Origin: an uncultured Bacteroidales bacterium
Lineage (GTDB): Bacteria; Bacteroidota; Bacteroidia; Bacteroidales; Muribaculaceae
Length of the DNA: 5,474 nt
Direction of reading: 5' to 3'
Assembly (NCBI GenBank): GCA_947176515.1
Contig: CAMWQZ010000113.1
Span: 1-5,474 of the forward strand
The position numbers and the translations under genes are program-made. Under the pieces are notes generated by a model that worked only from the letters and a program-made list of their open reading frames with translations, was not told the DNA's origin and made no database searches. Shown here one piece after another: positions 1-5,474 of this stretch; position 1 is the stretch's first letter; the number at the start of each line of letters is the position of its first letter.

Positions 1-79
1 GTTCACTTGATTTCTCACCGCTGCCACATGAGCTTAACAATGCCGTGGCAACGCAAGTGCAGACTAATAATTGTTTCAT
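1..79 (-). CDS. N-terminus of a lipoprotein, probable RND efflux periplasmic adaptor (membrane-fusion) subunit, partial
   Basis: An ATG at 79-77 opens a frame that stays open to the window edge (26 codons). The product starts MKQLLVCTCVATALLSSCGS and continues GEKSSE. This is a lipoprotein signal peptide: Lys at position 2, a hydrophobic core from about 4 to 15, and the lipobox L-S-S-C with Cys18 as the lipidated residue, followed by a Gly/Ser-rich linker. The start lies 4 bp after the stop of the RND pump gene, so the two are surely co-transcribed. No Shine-Dalgarno sequence is visible, which is usual in Bacteroidota. Periplasmic adaptors of RND pumps (HlyD/AcrA type) are commonly lipoproteins with this kind of start, and TolC and the pump are already present upstream, so the missing adaptor is the natural identity. 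That identity is inferred from context; only the lipoprotein signal is seen. The lipoyl, hairpin and beta-barrel domains would lie outside the window. Confidence 0.8.
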   Translation of the reverse strand, partial: MKQLLVCTCVATALLSSCGSGEKSSE

Positions 80-83
80 CGAA

Positions 84-3000
84 TTATAATTTAGATGGTG
101 ATTTATTGAGTTTTTTTCTTGGAAGGATAAGTATCGGGAGGAGGAAGAAGATAGCGGTCAGCGACATTATCAGTCCGCCCATCGTGCCGGCTGCCAACGG
201 GAACCAGAATCCTTCGCGAGTATCACCGATGAGGAACGGAATGAAGCCGAGCACAGTCGAAAGCACGGTCAAGAATACGGCTGTAATCTTAGCCCTAAAA
301 GCTTTGAAATAGAGTTTGCGCGAATCAATATACGGATAAGATATGCGCAGCGAGTTATATTCATTAATAATATATATAGCGGCATTGACCGTGATGCCGC
401 ACAGCAGAATGAACGCGGCGAAACCGCCCTGGTCAAATCTGAGGTTAAAGAGATAGAACGTCAGGAATACTCCGATAAACGACACGGGTATGACAAATAT
501 GATAGCGAGAGGCTGTCGGAGAGAGTTGAACAGTATGGCTGAGATAAAGAATATTATCAGCGCTATAAGACCGAGGAGGGTGTAATGCTTAGCATCGCCG
601 CCGAAATACCAGGAGTAGCTGCCACGCTCGATTTTATAGCCCATAGGCAGCGTCTTAGAGAATTGCTCAATAATCCTATCGAGCATTTTGTTGCCCTGAG
701 TGCCAGAACCGATATATTCGTACTGGAGACAGATTATATATTCCTGATTATATTTAACGATGTCGGGAGGAGTCTGGCGTCGCTCTATCGAAGCGTAGTC
801 AGATAGTTTTATCAGACGACGATTAACTGATAGCGGCGTATTCATAAACGACCAGACATCGCGGTCGTTACCTTTCGACGAAAGTTTGATATTTTCGGTG
901 CCGTAAGGGGTGGACAAAGTTCCGGCCGGGTTCTCATTAGCCATTTCATGAGAAATAGCCGAAAAGAGGTCGGTAACGGTCAAGGAGTCCTTGGCAAGAC
1001 GAGTCTTGTCAATCTCGAGATAGAATTCAGTGTAATCATCTTTCCAATACGAAAACTCAGAGTTGATGGTGACCTCTTTTATACGCTTATAAGTCAGCAG
1101 CGTATCGCGCAACTCCTCAGCATGAGAATAAAGTTCGTCGTAATTATAGCCGCTGAGCTTCACTCGGTAACTACCGGCGTTTTCCCTGACATCATTGTTA
1201 AAACCTTGGTCTTCGAGACCATAGACACTCCAGCTGCCACCACCGAGCGTAAGCGCCTTTGAAATGGCATCGGCTTTCAGGCGGTAAGGATAGCCGGTGT
1301 ATTGATAATCGGGTTTGAAGAACACTGTTATGTTGCCACGACGGGGACCATAGATTGAGGTCTGGAACTGCCGTATGCCTTCCTGCTGCACAAGAAAGTT
1401 CTCCATCTTAGCTATAAGGGCGTTCATCTGTGAAAGGGTGGCACCGTTAGGCAAGGTGGCGCTGATTGAAATTGACGGCTCTCCCTCGCCGCGGTTGAAG
1501 TAGCCACCATTGTTGACTTTCTCGGCAAAAAGGCGAAGTGTGCCGCCCAAACAGCGGTCGACCCACGGCTTAATTTTTTCTTTATAATTAGTTGACCCTA
1601 AAGTAGAATTATAGACAGATGCAAACTTACCGTCACCCTCTATCTTCTCAGGCAACATAAATACGGGCAAGCCGAATGAGAGGATAAACACAGTGTAGGC
1701 CAGTTTTTTATGTCGGCAAAGGAAACCCACGGTCGTCTGATAGCCACGCATAAGTTTCAAGGGGAGTTTTTTGAAACGACGTCTCTTAGCTACTTTCTTG
1801 CGGATTTTCATGCGCTCGATAAGCGCCGGGACGAGGAAAAGCGCAACCAACAACGACACACCTAGATTGACTATTACCACGATGACGAAATCCTTGAGGC
1901 TGAGCATGGTTTTCTCATCGAGAAAGAACACCACCGATAAGGCGCCTATGGTAGTCAACGTGGCCGCAAGCACAGCCGAGAACGCCCTGAGATTATGGCG
2001 ACGGGTGATGTGCTCTGTCATCACGATAAGGTTGTCAATGACGAGGTTAAGCGAAATTGTTATGCCGGCGAGCGAATAAAGTTGGATTTCGACCTTTAGG
2101 AAGTAGTATGCCACGAAGGCAATAGCCATGTTGATGGCGAGACAGATGGTAATCAGCATCAGGTAACGCCAACTCATAGTAATCAGCGCCACGAAGATAA
2201 GAAGTATAAGCACGGTCAGGCCGGTGCGGAAATAAATCTTGTCGAGCTCCTTGCTGATGTTTTCCGAGGCGTCGTAGCTAAGATTTAGCATGAATCCAGG
2301 AGGGAGTGACATATCGGCCAACGTCTGGCGTACCTGTTTACTCAGCTCAATCTGGTTGGCATCTTCAGTTGCAGATACGTTGAGATAGATAGAGTTGAGG
2401 CCGTTGATACGGAAATAGCTCGTAGAACGCGCTTCGGTGTGGGATGCGTGAGCGATTTTGTCAAGCGTTATTATCTGGTCATCGAGCTTAGTGACAATTA
2501 TTTTGCTAAGATCCAGTTCGCCCGAGTTGTCGGGATTAGAGATGGTTATACGAGTCCAGCTGTTATCGCTATCAGCTTTTAGCGGCGCCATGCGCAGGAA
2601 TTCTGAGCCAAAATAAGTCGATAAGGCAGACTGAATCTGCTGCATGGATATGCCTAACTGCCTCATCAGATTGTTATCATACTCAATCTGCCATTCCATC
2701 GGCGTGGCGCCTGAAAGGTCTACCTTGGCTACTCCCGGTATGCGACTGAGGACCGGCCGTATATTGTCTTCGGCATAGCGCATTATCTCGGCAGGTTGCA
2801 GGCTTGCATTGATTGTATAGCTTATAAACGGTCTTGTCGCCTTGGAATCTACCTGACGGACGTCAATATATGGATAGCTGACTTTGTCGGGTAAGCTGCT
2901 CCACAACTGGCGGATTATCATCGCAGCTTCAAAGCGCGCGACCTCGAGGTCGGTATTGCGGTCAAATTCGAGGGTGATGTATCCTCGCCCAGCGCTTGAA

Positions 3001-3242
3001 CGCGAGTCGATATACTTCACGCCCGATATGCGGTTTAGCGCTGATTCGAGCCGGCTTGTCACTTCTGATTCCACCGTTCTCGCTGACGAACCCGGCATGC
3101 TGAAGCCAACGCCGATAGCCGGCAATGTCTCTGAGGGCACGAGTTTAACCGGCAATAACGGCATCAAAGCACAGCCCAATAGAGCAAGCGCGATAAAGCT
3201 AACTATTATCGAAAATGATGATATGTATCGGAGTTTCGCCAT
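84..3242 (-). CDS. RND-family efflux transporter permease subunit (inner-membrane pump)
   Basis: Full-length RND pump of 1052 aa, the usual size for the AcrB/CusA superfamily. It exports a substrate through a TolC-type channel, driven by proton flow. I see the twofold RND layout: TM1 at about 7-32; a first periplasmic porter region to about 338 (PGSSARTVESEV near 50-61, GRGYITLEFDRNTDL near 86-99); TM2-TM6 at about 341-475; a very basic cytoplasmic linker at about 476-499; TM7 at about 514-531; a second periplasmic region at about 532-885; and TM8-TM12 at about 886-1038. In TM4 the motif is VIDN: Asp403 matches AcrB Asp407, but the second Asp is Asn404. In TM10 (GITVNAAIYIINEYN) Val952 sits where AcrB has Lys940. 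CusA-type pumps also carry a single TM4 Asp, so activity is plausible. I chose the ATG at 3242; an in-frame TTG lies one codon upstream. The gene follows the TolC gene by about 80 bp and precedes the adaptor by 4 bp. Substrate is unknown. Confidence 0.96.
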   Translation of the reverse strand: MAKLRYISSFSIIVSFIALALLGCALMPLLPVKLVPSETLPAIGVGFSMPGSSARTVESEVTSRLESALNRISGVKYIDSRSSAGRGYITLEFDRNTDLEVARFEAAMIIRQLWSSLPDKVSYPYIDVRQVDSKATRPFISYTINASLQPAEIMRYAEDNIRPVLSRIPGVAKVDLSGATPMEWQIEYDNNLMRQLGISMQQIQSALSTYFGSEFLRMAPLKADSDNSWTRITISNPDNSGELDLSKIIVTKLDDQIITLDKIAHASHTEARSTSYFRINGLNSIYLNVSATEDANQIELSKQVRQTLADMSLPPGFMLNLSYDASENISKELDKIYFRTGLTVLILLIFVALITMSWRYLMLITICLAINMAIAFVAYYFLKVEIQLYSLAGITISLNLVIDNLIVMTEHITRRHNLRAFSAVLAATLTTIGALSVVFFLDEKTMLSLKDFVIVVIVNLGVSLLVALFLVPALIERMKIRKKVAKRRRFKKLPLKLMRGYQTTVGFLCRHKKLAYTVFILSFGLPVFMLPEKIEGDGKFASVYNSTLGSTNYKEKIKPWVDRCLGGTLRLFAEKVNNGGYFNRGEGEPSISISATLPNGATLSQMNALIAKMENFLVQQEGIRQFQTSIYGPRRGNITVFFKPDYQYTGYPYRLKADAISKALTLGGGSWSVYGLEDQGFNNDVRENAGSYRVKLSGYNYDELYSHAEELRDTLLTYKRIKEVTINSEFSYWKDDYTEFYLEIDKTRLAKDSLTVTDLFSAISHEMANENPAGTLSTPYGTENIKLSSKGNDRDVWSFMNTPLSVNRRLIKLSDYASIERRQTPPDIVKYNQEYIICLQYEYIGSGTQGNKMLDRIIEQFSKTLPMGYKIERGSYSWYFGGDAKHYTLLGLIALIIFFISAILFNSLRQPLAIIFVIPVSFIGVFLTFYLFNLRFDQGGFAAFILLCGITVNAAIYIINEYNSLRISYPYIDSRKLYFKAFRAKITAVFLTVLSTVLGFIPFLIGDTREGFWFPLAAGTMGGLIMSLTAIFFLLPILILPRKKLNKSPSKL

Positions 3243-3269
3243 CAATTTACAGATTTAGTTGTGGATGTG

Positions 3270-3304
3270 TGGACGCACCATTATTTAAGAGTTTGGACGC
3301 ACCA
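3270..3304. repeat. 11-bp direct repeat overlapping one arm of the hairpin
   Basis: TGGACGCACCA occurs at 3270-3280 and again at 3294-3304, a period of 24 bp with a 13-bp AT-rich spacer (3281-3293). The second copy contains the left arm of the inverted repeat at 3295-3314. The first copy is therefore a spare arm that could pair with 3306-3314 in an alternative, larger-loop hairpin, or it is a remnant of a second, decayed copy of the same element. Confidence 0.75.
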
Positions 3305-3314
3305 GGGTGCGTCC
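3295..3314. repeat. Perfect 9-bp inverted repeat (REP-like hairpin) between TolC and RND genes
   Basis: GGACGCACC at 3295-3303 and its exact reverse complement GGTGCGTCC at 3306-3314 flank 2 bp. Because a 2-nt loop is strained, the RNA would more likely form an 8-bp GC-rich stem with a 4-nt loop. On the transcribed (minus) strand the flank is TTGTAG before the stem and AAACTC after it, with no U-run, so it is not a canonical intrinsic terminator for this operon. It begins 11 bp past the TolC stop. It looks like a small dispersed (REP-type) element or an RNA stem that stabilises the upstream message. I recall similar 'GTAGGGACGCAC' hairpins in Bacteroidales genomes, but that is memory, not a search. 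Confidence 0.8.
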
Positions 3315-3325
3315 CTACAATTTTC

Positions 3326-4825
3326 TTATTCGACACCGATGGCGCGGTCGAAGGAGACGGAGATGGGAGTGTGGAACTCGAAATCGAAGAGGGTGAGCTT
3401 GCGTATCTTGAAGTAGCTTAGCCAATAGTTCTGCAGTGAGTTAATATAGTTTTTGCTTGCCTCTTGCTGGCGATTGTGGGCGAGAGTAAGACTGTTGATA
3501 TCAGCCTTGCCGATGATAAAGCGCTGACGGGTCTGGCTGTAAGCCATATCGGCGAGGTCAAGGGCCTCGACCGCACTCGCCACCAAGCGCTGCTGTGTGG
3601 CAAATTCGCTGATAGTCATTGTGACGTCCTGGTCGATGGTCAGTTCCTCCTGACGTCCGGCGATTTCAGCAACGTTGAGAGTGTTTTTGGCAGTGTTGAC
3701 CTTGCCTTTTCTCACACCCCAGTCGACGAGCGGAATAGAAACTGACACAGACACAAGGTCTTGACGCAGAGGATTGCGATATGCATCGGGGAGTTTGTTG
3801 GCGACCTGGTTGAAACCGACACTGGCATTGACCGATGCGTTAAAACGCGCCTCGGCTTTTGCGCGGCTGAGGTCGCGCTGCGCCTCGAGCACTGACTGGC
3901 GATGGCCGAGCAAGGTCGGGTTATTCTCGCGAGCCTGTTCGATAGCGAAATCGAGTGGAATTTCAAATGCGGCCGGTGTGCCGGGCACTTTGACTTCAAT
4001 CTCGGTGTCAGTGTCCATGCCTAAGTATGAAGCAAGGGCGAAACGGGCGCGCTTAAGACTGATGCGCGCATTCTCGAGGGTGTTTTCGGCATTGACCTTA
4101 TCGAGTTTAAGCGTGAGAAGGTCAGCCTGAGAGATTGATGCAATCTTAAAACGTCGCTCGCCAATGGTGTAGAGGGTGTCAGAGGATGACAGGTTGTCGA
4201 GCGCGAGACGATACTCTGACTGAGCGAGAGCGAGAGCAAAGAAATAGCTCACAACTTGCTCTGACACGCTCTCCATATTATAGATAAACTCGCGTTTAAC
4301 CTTTTCGTACTTTATGGGCTCTATCTTGCGCTCCCATTTAAACTGATTATATCCGATAAGGTTCTGGCGATAGCCCATCCTGACCGGGATACTCGAAAAC
4401 TGATTGCTGGAGTAGGCTCCGAAGTTGCGGAGATACTCAAGGTCGCTTTCGAGATAGAAGTAACCGCCGAGGAAGTCAACGTTCTGGGTCACGGTGAGAC
4501 CTGCCGACGCCATGTAAATCTTCTGGCTACGGAACACGTCAATATCCTCTTCGTAGTTGTATCGCTGGGTTATATAACGGTTATATTGAGCCGGAGTGAT
4601 ATCCATCGACAGGCTCGGCAAACGATTGGCGCGGAATGTGCGCCACTGCCAGTATCCTGACGCATAAAGGTTCTGATAACGGAAAGCTGTCAGCGATGAG
4701 TCGTTTGCAAGCCTGATAGCGTCGGAAAGTGTAAGCTGAACGCCACGCGCGCCGGCAGAGCAAGGCAAAAGCCACGCCGCCAGCAGCCACGCTATCGTTG
4801 ATATAAGCAGTTTGTTGAATTTCAT
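3326..4825 (-). CDS. TolC-family outer-membrane efflux protein
   Basis: Complete 499-aa outer-membrane factor, the exit duct of a tripartite pump, expected to act as a trimer spanning the outer membrane and periplasm. An N-terminal Sec signal peptide (residues 1 to about 26: basic start, Leu/Ala/Trp-rich core, A-G-A before the likely cut) is followed by LTLSDAIRLAN (31-41), the usual opening of this family. The two-repeat architecture is visible: the helical stretch at about 221-269 (RRFKIASISQADLLTLKLD) is echoed at about 431-480 (QRFIIGKADINSLTLAHN). The hallmark strand SVSIPLVDWGVRKGKVNTAK lies at about 361-380. The protein ends shortly after KLTLFDFEF, the usual end of these proteins. The ATG overlaps the upstream propeller gene's stop (ATGA), suggesting translational coupling. 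The RND pump gene follows about 80 bp downstream. I considered a lipoprotein signal (LLPC, Cys22), but Pro before Cys does not fit a lipobox. Confidence 0.96.
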   Translation of the reverse strand: MKFNKLLISTIAWLLAAWLLPCSAGARGVQLTLSDAIRLANDSSLTAFRYQNLYASGYWQWRTFRANRLPSLSMDITPAQYNRYITQRYNYEEDIDVFRSQKIYMASAGLTVTQNVDFLGGYFYLESDLEYLRNFGAYSSNQFSSIPVRMGYRQNLIGYNQFKWERKIEPIKYEKVKREFIYNMESVSEQVVSYFFALALAQSEYRLALDNLSSSDTLYTIGERRFKIASISQADLLTLKLDKVNAENTLENARISLKRARFALASYLGMDTDTEIEVKVPGTPAAFEIPLDFAIEQARENNPTLLGHRQSVLEAQRDLSRAKAEARFNASVNASVGFNQVANKLPDAYRNPLRQDLVSVSVSIPLVDWGVRKGKVNTAKNTLNVAEIAGRQEELTIDQDVTMTISEFATQQRLVASAVEALDLADMAYSQTRQRFIIGKADINSLTLAHNRQQEASKNYINSLQNYWLSYFKIRKLTLFDFEFHTPISVSFDRAIGVE

Positions 4826-5474
4826 TCCAGTTGATATTTGATTATGTTGTCATCATCATCCACGCCGAGAAGCGACTTGGAAGAGTGGTCGTAGGCGATA
4901 GAGCGGAGAACGTCGTTAAGGACATACACCTTATCGATAGTCCCGTCATAGTTTATCGCATGGACGGTCGTCGATGTACGTTGCGGAGCATCTTCAGTCG
5001 CGTCAGTGCCGACGTAGATAGCATAAATGCGGTCATCACCGCATGCAACGCCTTGATATGCCCAAAATTTTTCAGATCTCTCATTTGAGTTATAGCTATC
5101 AGCATAATTTTTAAGATTGCCTAATGACACTGCGCGACGACTCATGTCTTTGAGATCTATAATATTGAGCTGGTTAAAGTATGCCATAGCGATAGCTAAA
5201 TAGCGGTTGTCGGGCGAAACTCCATAGCGACCGTAATAGGCATAAAAATCTTCGGTAGGATAGACGTAGAGCTGGTCGGTGTGCAGGCTGTCAGACGGAT
5301 TTGATAAATCGCGATATTTCAGCTTGTAAGCATCATTGTCCATAATTTCATAGACAAGGAGGTCGCCGGCGACACACGCGTTGATAGCTCCGAACTCAGT
5401 CGGAATCACGGAGTCAATCCTTGTGGTGCCTTCACGCTGGCTAAGGCTGATGTTGAGACGCTTTAGCATTTTCA
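4822..5474 (-). CDS. BF3164/TolB-like six-bladed beta-propeller protein, 5' end outside window
   Basis: C-terminal part (at least 217 codons) of a probable beta-propeller protein. A Met codon lies at 5469, but the frame stays open to the window edge, and about 215 aa is short for this family (my recollection is roughly 350-400 aa, often lipoproteins). The real start is therefore probably beyond the edge. Counting from that Met, blade-like strands recur: AGDLLVYEIMDN (34-45), a SPDNRYLAIAMAYFNQLNIIDLK segment (85-107), DDRIYAIYVG (145-154), STTVHAINYDGTIDKVYVLND (166-186), and SIAYDHSSKSLLGVDDDDNIIKYQLE at the C-terminus. The SPDN...MAYFNQLNIIDL stretch followed by a 'D.RIYAIY.G' strand is what I associate with the Bacteroidales BF3164-like lipoprotein family (TolB-like propeller). 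The molecular role of that family is not established. The stop overlaps the TolC-family ATG by 4 bp, so the gene is the upstream member of the efflux operon. No catalytic residues can be named. Confidence 0.75.
   Translation of the reverse strand, partial: KMLKRLNISLSQREGTTRIDSVIPTEFGAINACVAGDLLVYEIMDNDAYKLKYRDLSNPSDSLHTDQLYVYPTEDFYAYYGRYGVSPDNRYLAIAMAYFNQLNIIDLKDMSRRAVSLGNLKNYADSYNSNERSEKFWAYQGVACGDDRIYAIYVGTDATEDAPQRTSTTVHAINYDGTIDKVYVLNDVLRSIAYDHSSKSLLGVDDDDNIIKYQLE

Larger units (their letters stand above)
3246..3325. other. 80-bp intergenic gap in the efflux operon
   Basis: This is the only substantial non-coding interval; the other two junctions in the operon are a 4-bp overlap and a 4-bp gap. 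Most of it is occupied by the inverted repeat and its extra arm. I found no convincing Bacteroidota promoter: a TAAATCTG on the minus strand resembles the TAnnTTTG -7 box with one mismatch, but it lies only a few bases before the RND start and has no suitable TTG-type -33 box. The pump is therefore most simply read as co-transcribed with the TolC gene. Confidence 0.6.

Noticed and set aside
7..312. Plus-strand open frame of 101 codons at the left edge
   Set aside because: It runs antisense across the lipoprotein start and the end of the pump gene and shows no protein-like pattern; it is a by-product of the minus-strand coding.
3243..3245. TTG as the start of the RND pump gene
   Set aside because: An ATG follows directly (3242-3240) and no ribosome-binding signal favours the TTG; the ATG is the simpler start.
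2884..3258. Plus-strand open frame of 124 codons antisense to the pump N-terminus
   Set aside because: It lies almost wholly opposite the conserved start of the RND pump, with no recognisable domain or signal; treated as a shadow frame.
3251..3258. Promoter -7 box (TAAATCTG on the minus strand) for the pump gene
   Set aside because: One mismatch to TAnnTTTG, no -33 partner, and too close to the start codon to leave a usable leader.
3295..3320. Intrinsic terminator at the hairpin
   Set aside because: On the transcribed minus strand the stem is followed by AAACTC, not a U-run. On the plus strand a T-rich tract comes only after CTACAA, and no plus-strand gene ends there.
3774..4130. Plus-strand open frame of 118 codons within the TolC-family gene
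   Set aside because: Composition is Ser/Arg/Ala-rich low-complexity, typical of an antisense shadow of a helical protein; the TolC-family frame is clearly the real one.
4222..4240. Short GCGAGA tandem repeat
   Set aside because: Only about two to three copies, fully explained by codons for an Ala/Leu-rich helix (FALALAQ) of the TolC-family protein.

Overview
The window is a stretch of one tightly packed, minus-strand operon for a tripartite RND-type efflux system, from what looks like a Gram-negative Bacteroidota member, probably order Bacteroidales. The evidence for this origin is the outer-membrane factor and lipoprotein adaptor architecture, a BF3164-type (TolB-like) six-bladed propeller gene, starts without clear Shine-Dalgarno sequences, and an RND pump with the 'VIDN...VNAAIYIINEYN' flavour that I associate with Bacteroidales pumps. 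The family placement within Bacteroidales (possibly Muribaculaceae) is a guess from memory, not something the sequence proves.

Layout in transcription order (right to left). First comes the 3' part of a BF3164/TolB-like propeller gene (4822 to the window edge; its beginning lies outside). Its TGA overlaps the ATG of the next gene (ATGA, 4 bp). Next is a complete TolC-family outer-membrane efflux protein (3326-4825). An 80-bp gap follows (3246-3325), the only non-coding interval of note. It holds a perfect 9-bp inverted repeat and a third copy of one arm. Next is a complete RND inner-membrane pump (84-3242, 1052 aa). After only 4 bp, a new reading frame starts at 79 and runs off the window. 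It encodes a textbook lipoprotein signal peptide and is almost certainly the periplasmic adaptor (membrane-fusion) subunit, which would complete the tripartite pump.

Functionally, the pump would use the proton gradient to move a substrate from the periplasm or inner membrane, through the adaptor, into the TolC-like channel and out of the cell. The substrate cannot be read from the sequence. The pump keeps only one of the two adjacent TM4 aspartates of AcrB (the second is Asn) and has no equivalent of the TM10 lysine, so its proton relay resembles the single-Asp arrangement of CusA-like pumps more than AcrB. The translational coupling of a propeller (probable lipoprotein) gene to the efflux genes is the least explained part of the locus. 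I saw no RNA gene, CRISPR array, insertion sequence or transposase. No clear promoter is visible; the operon promoter is presumably beyond the right edge.
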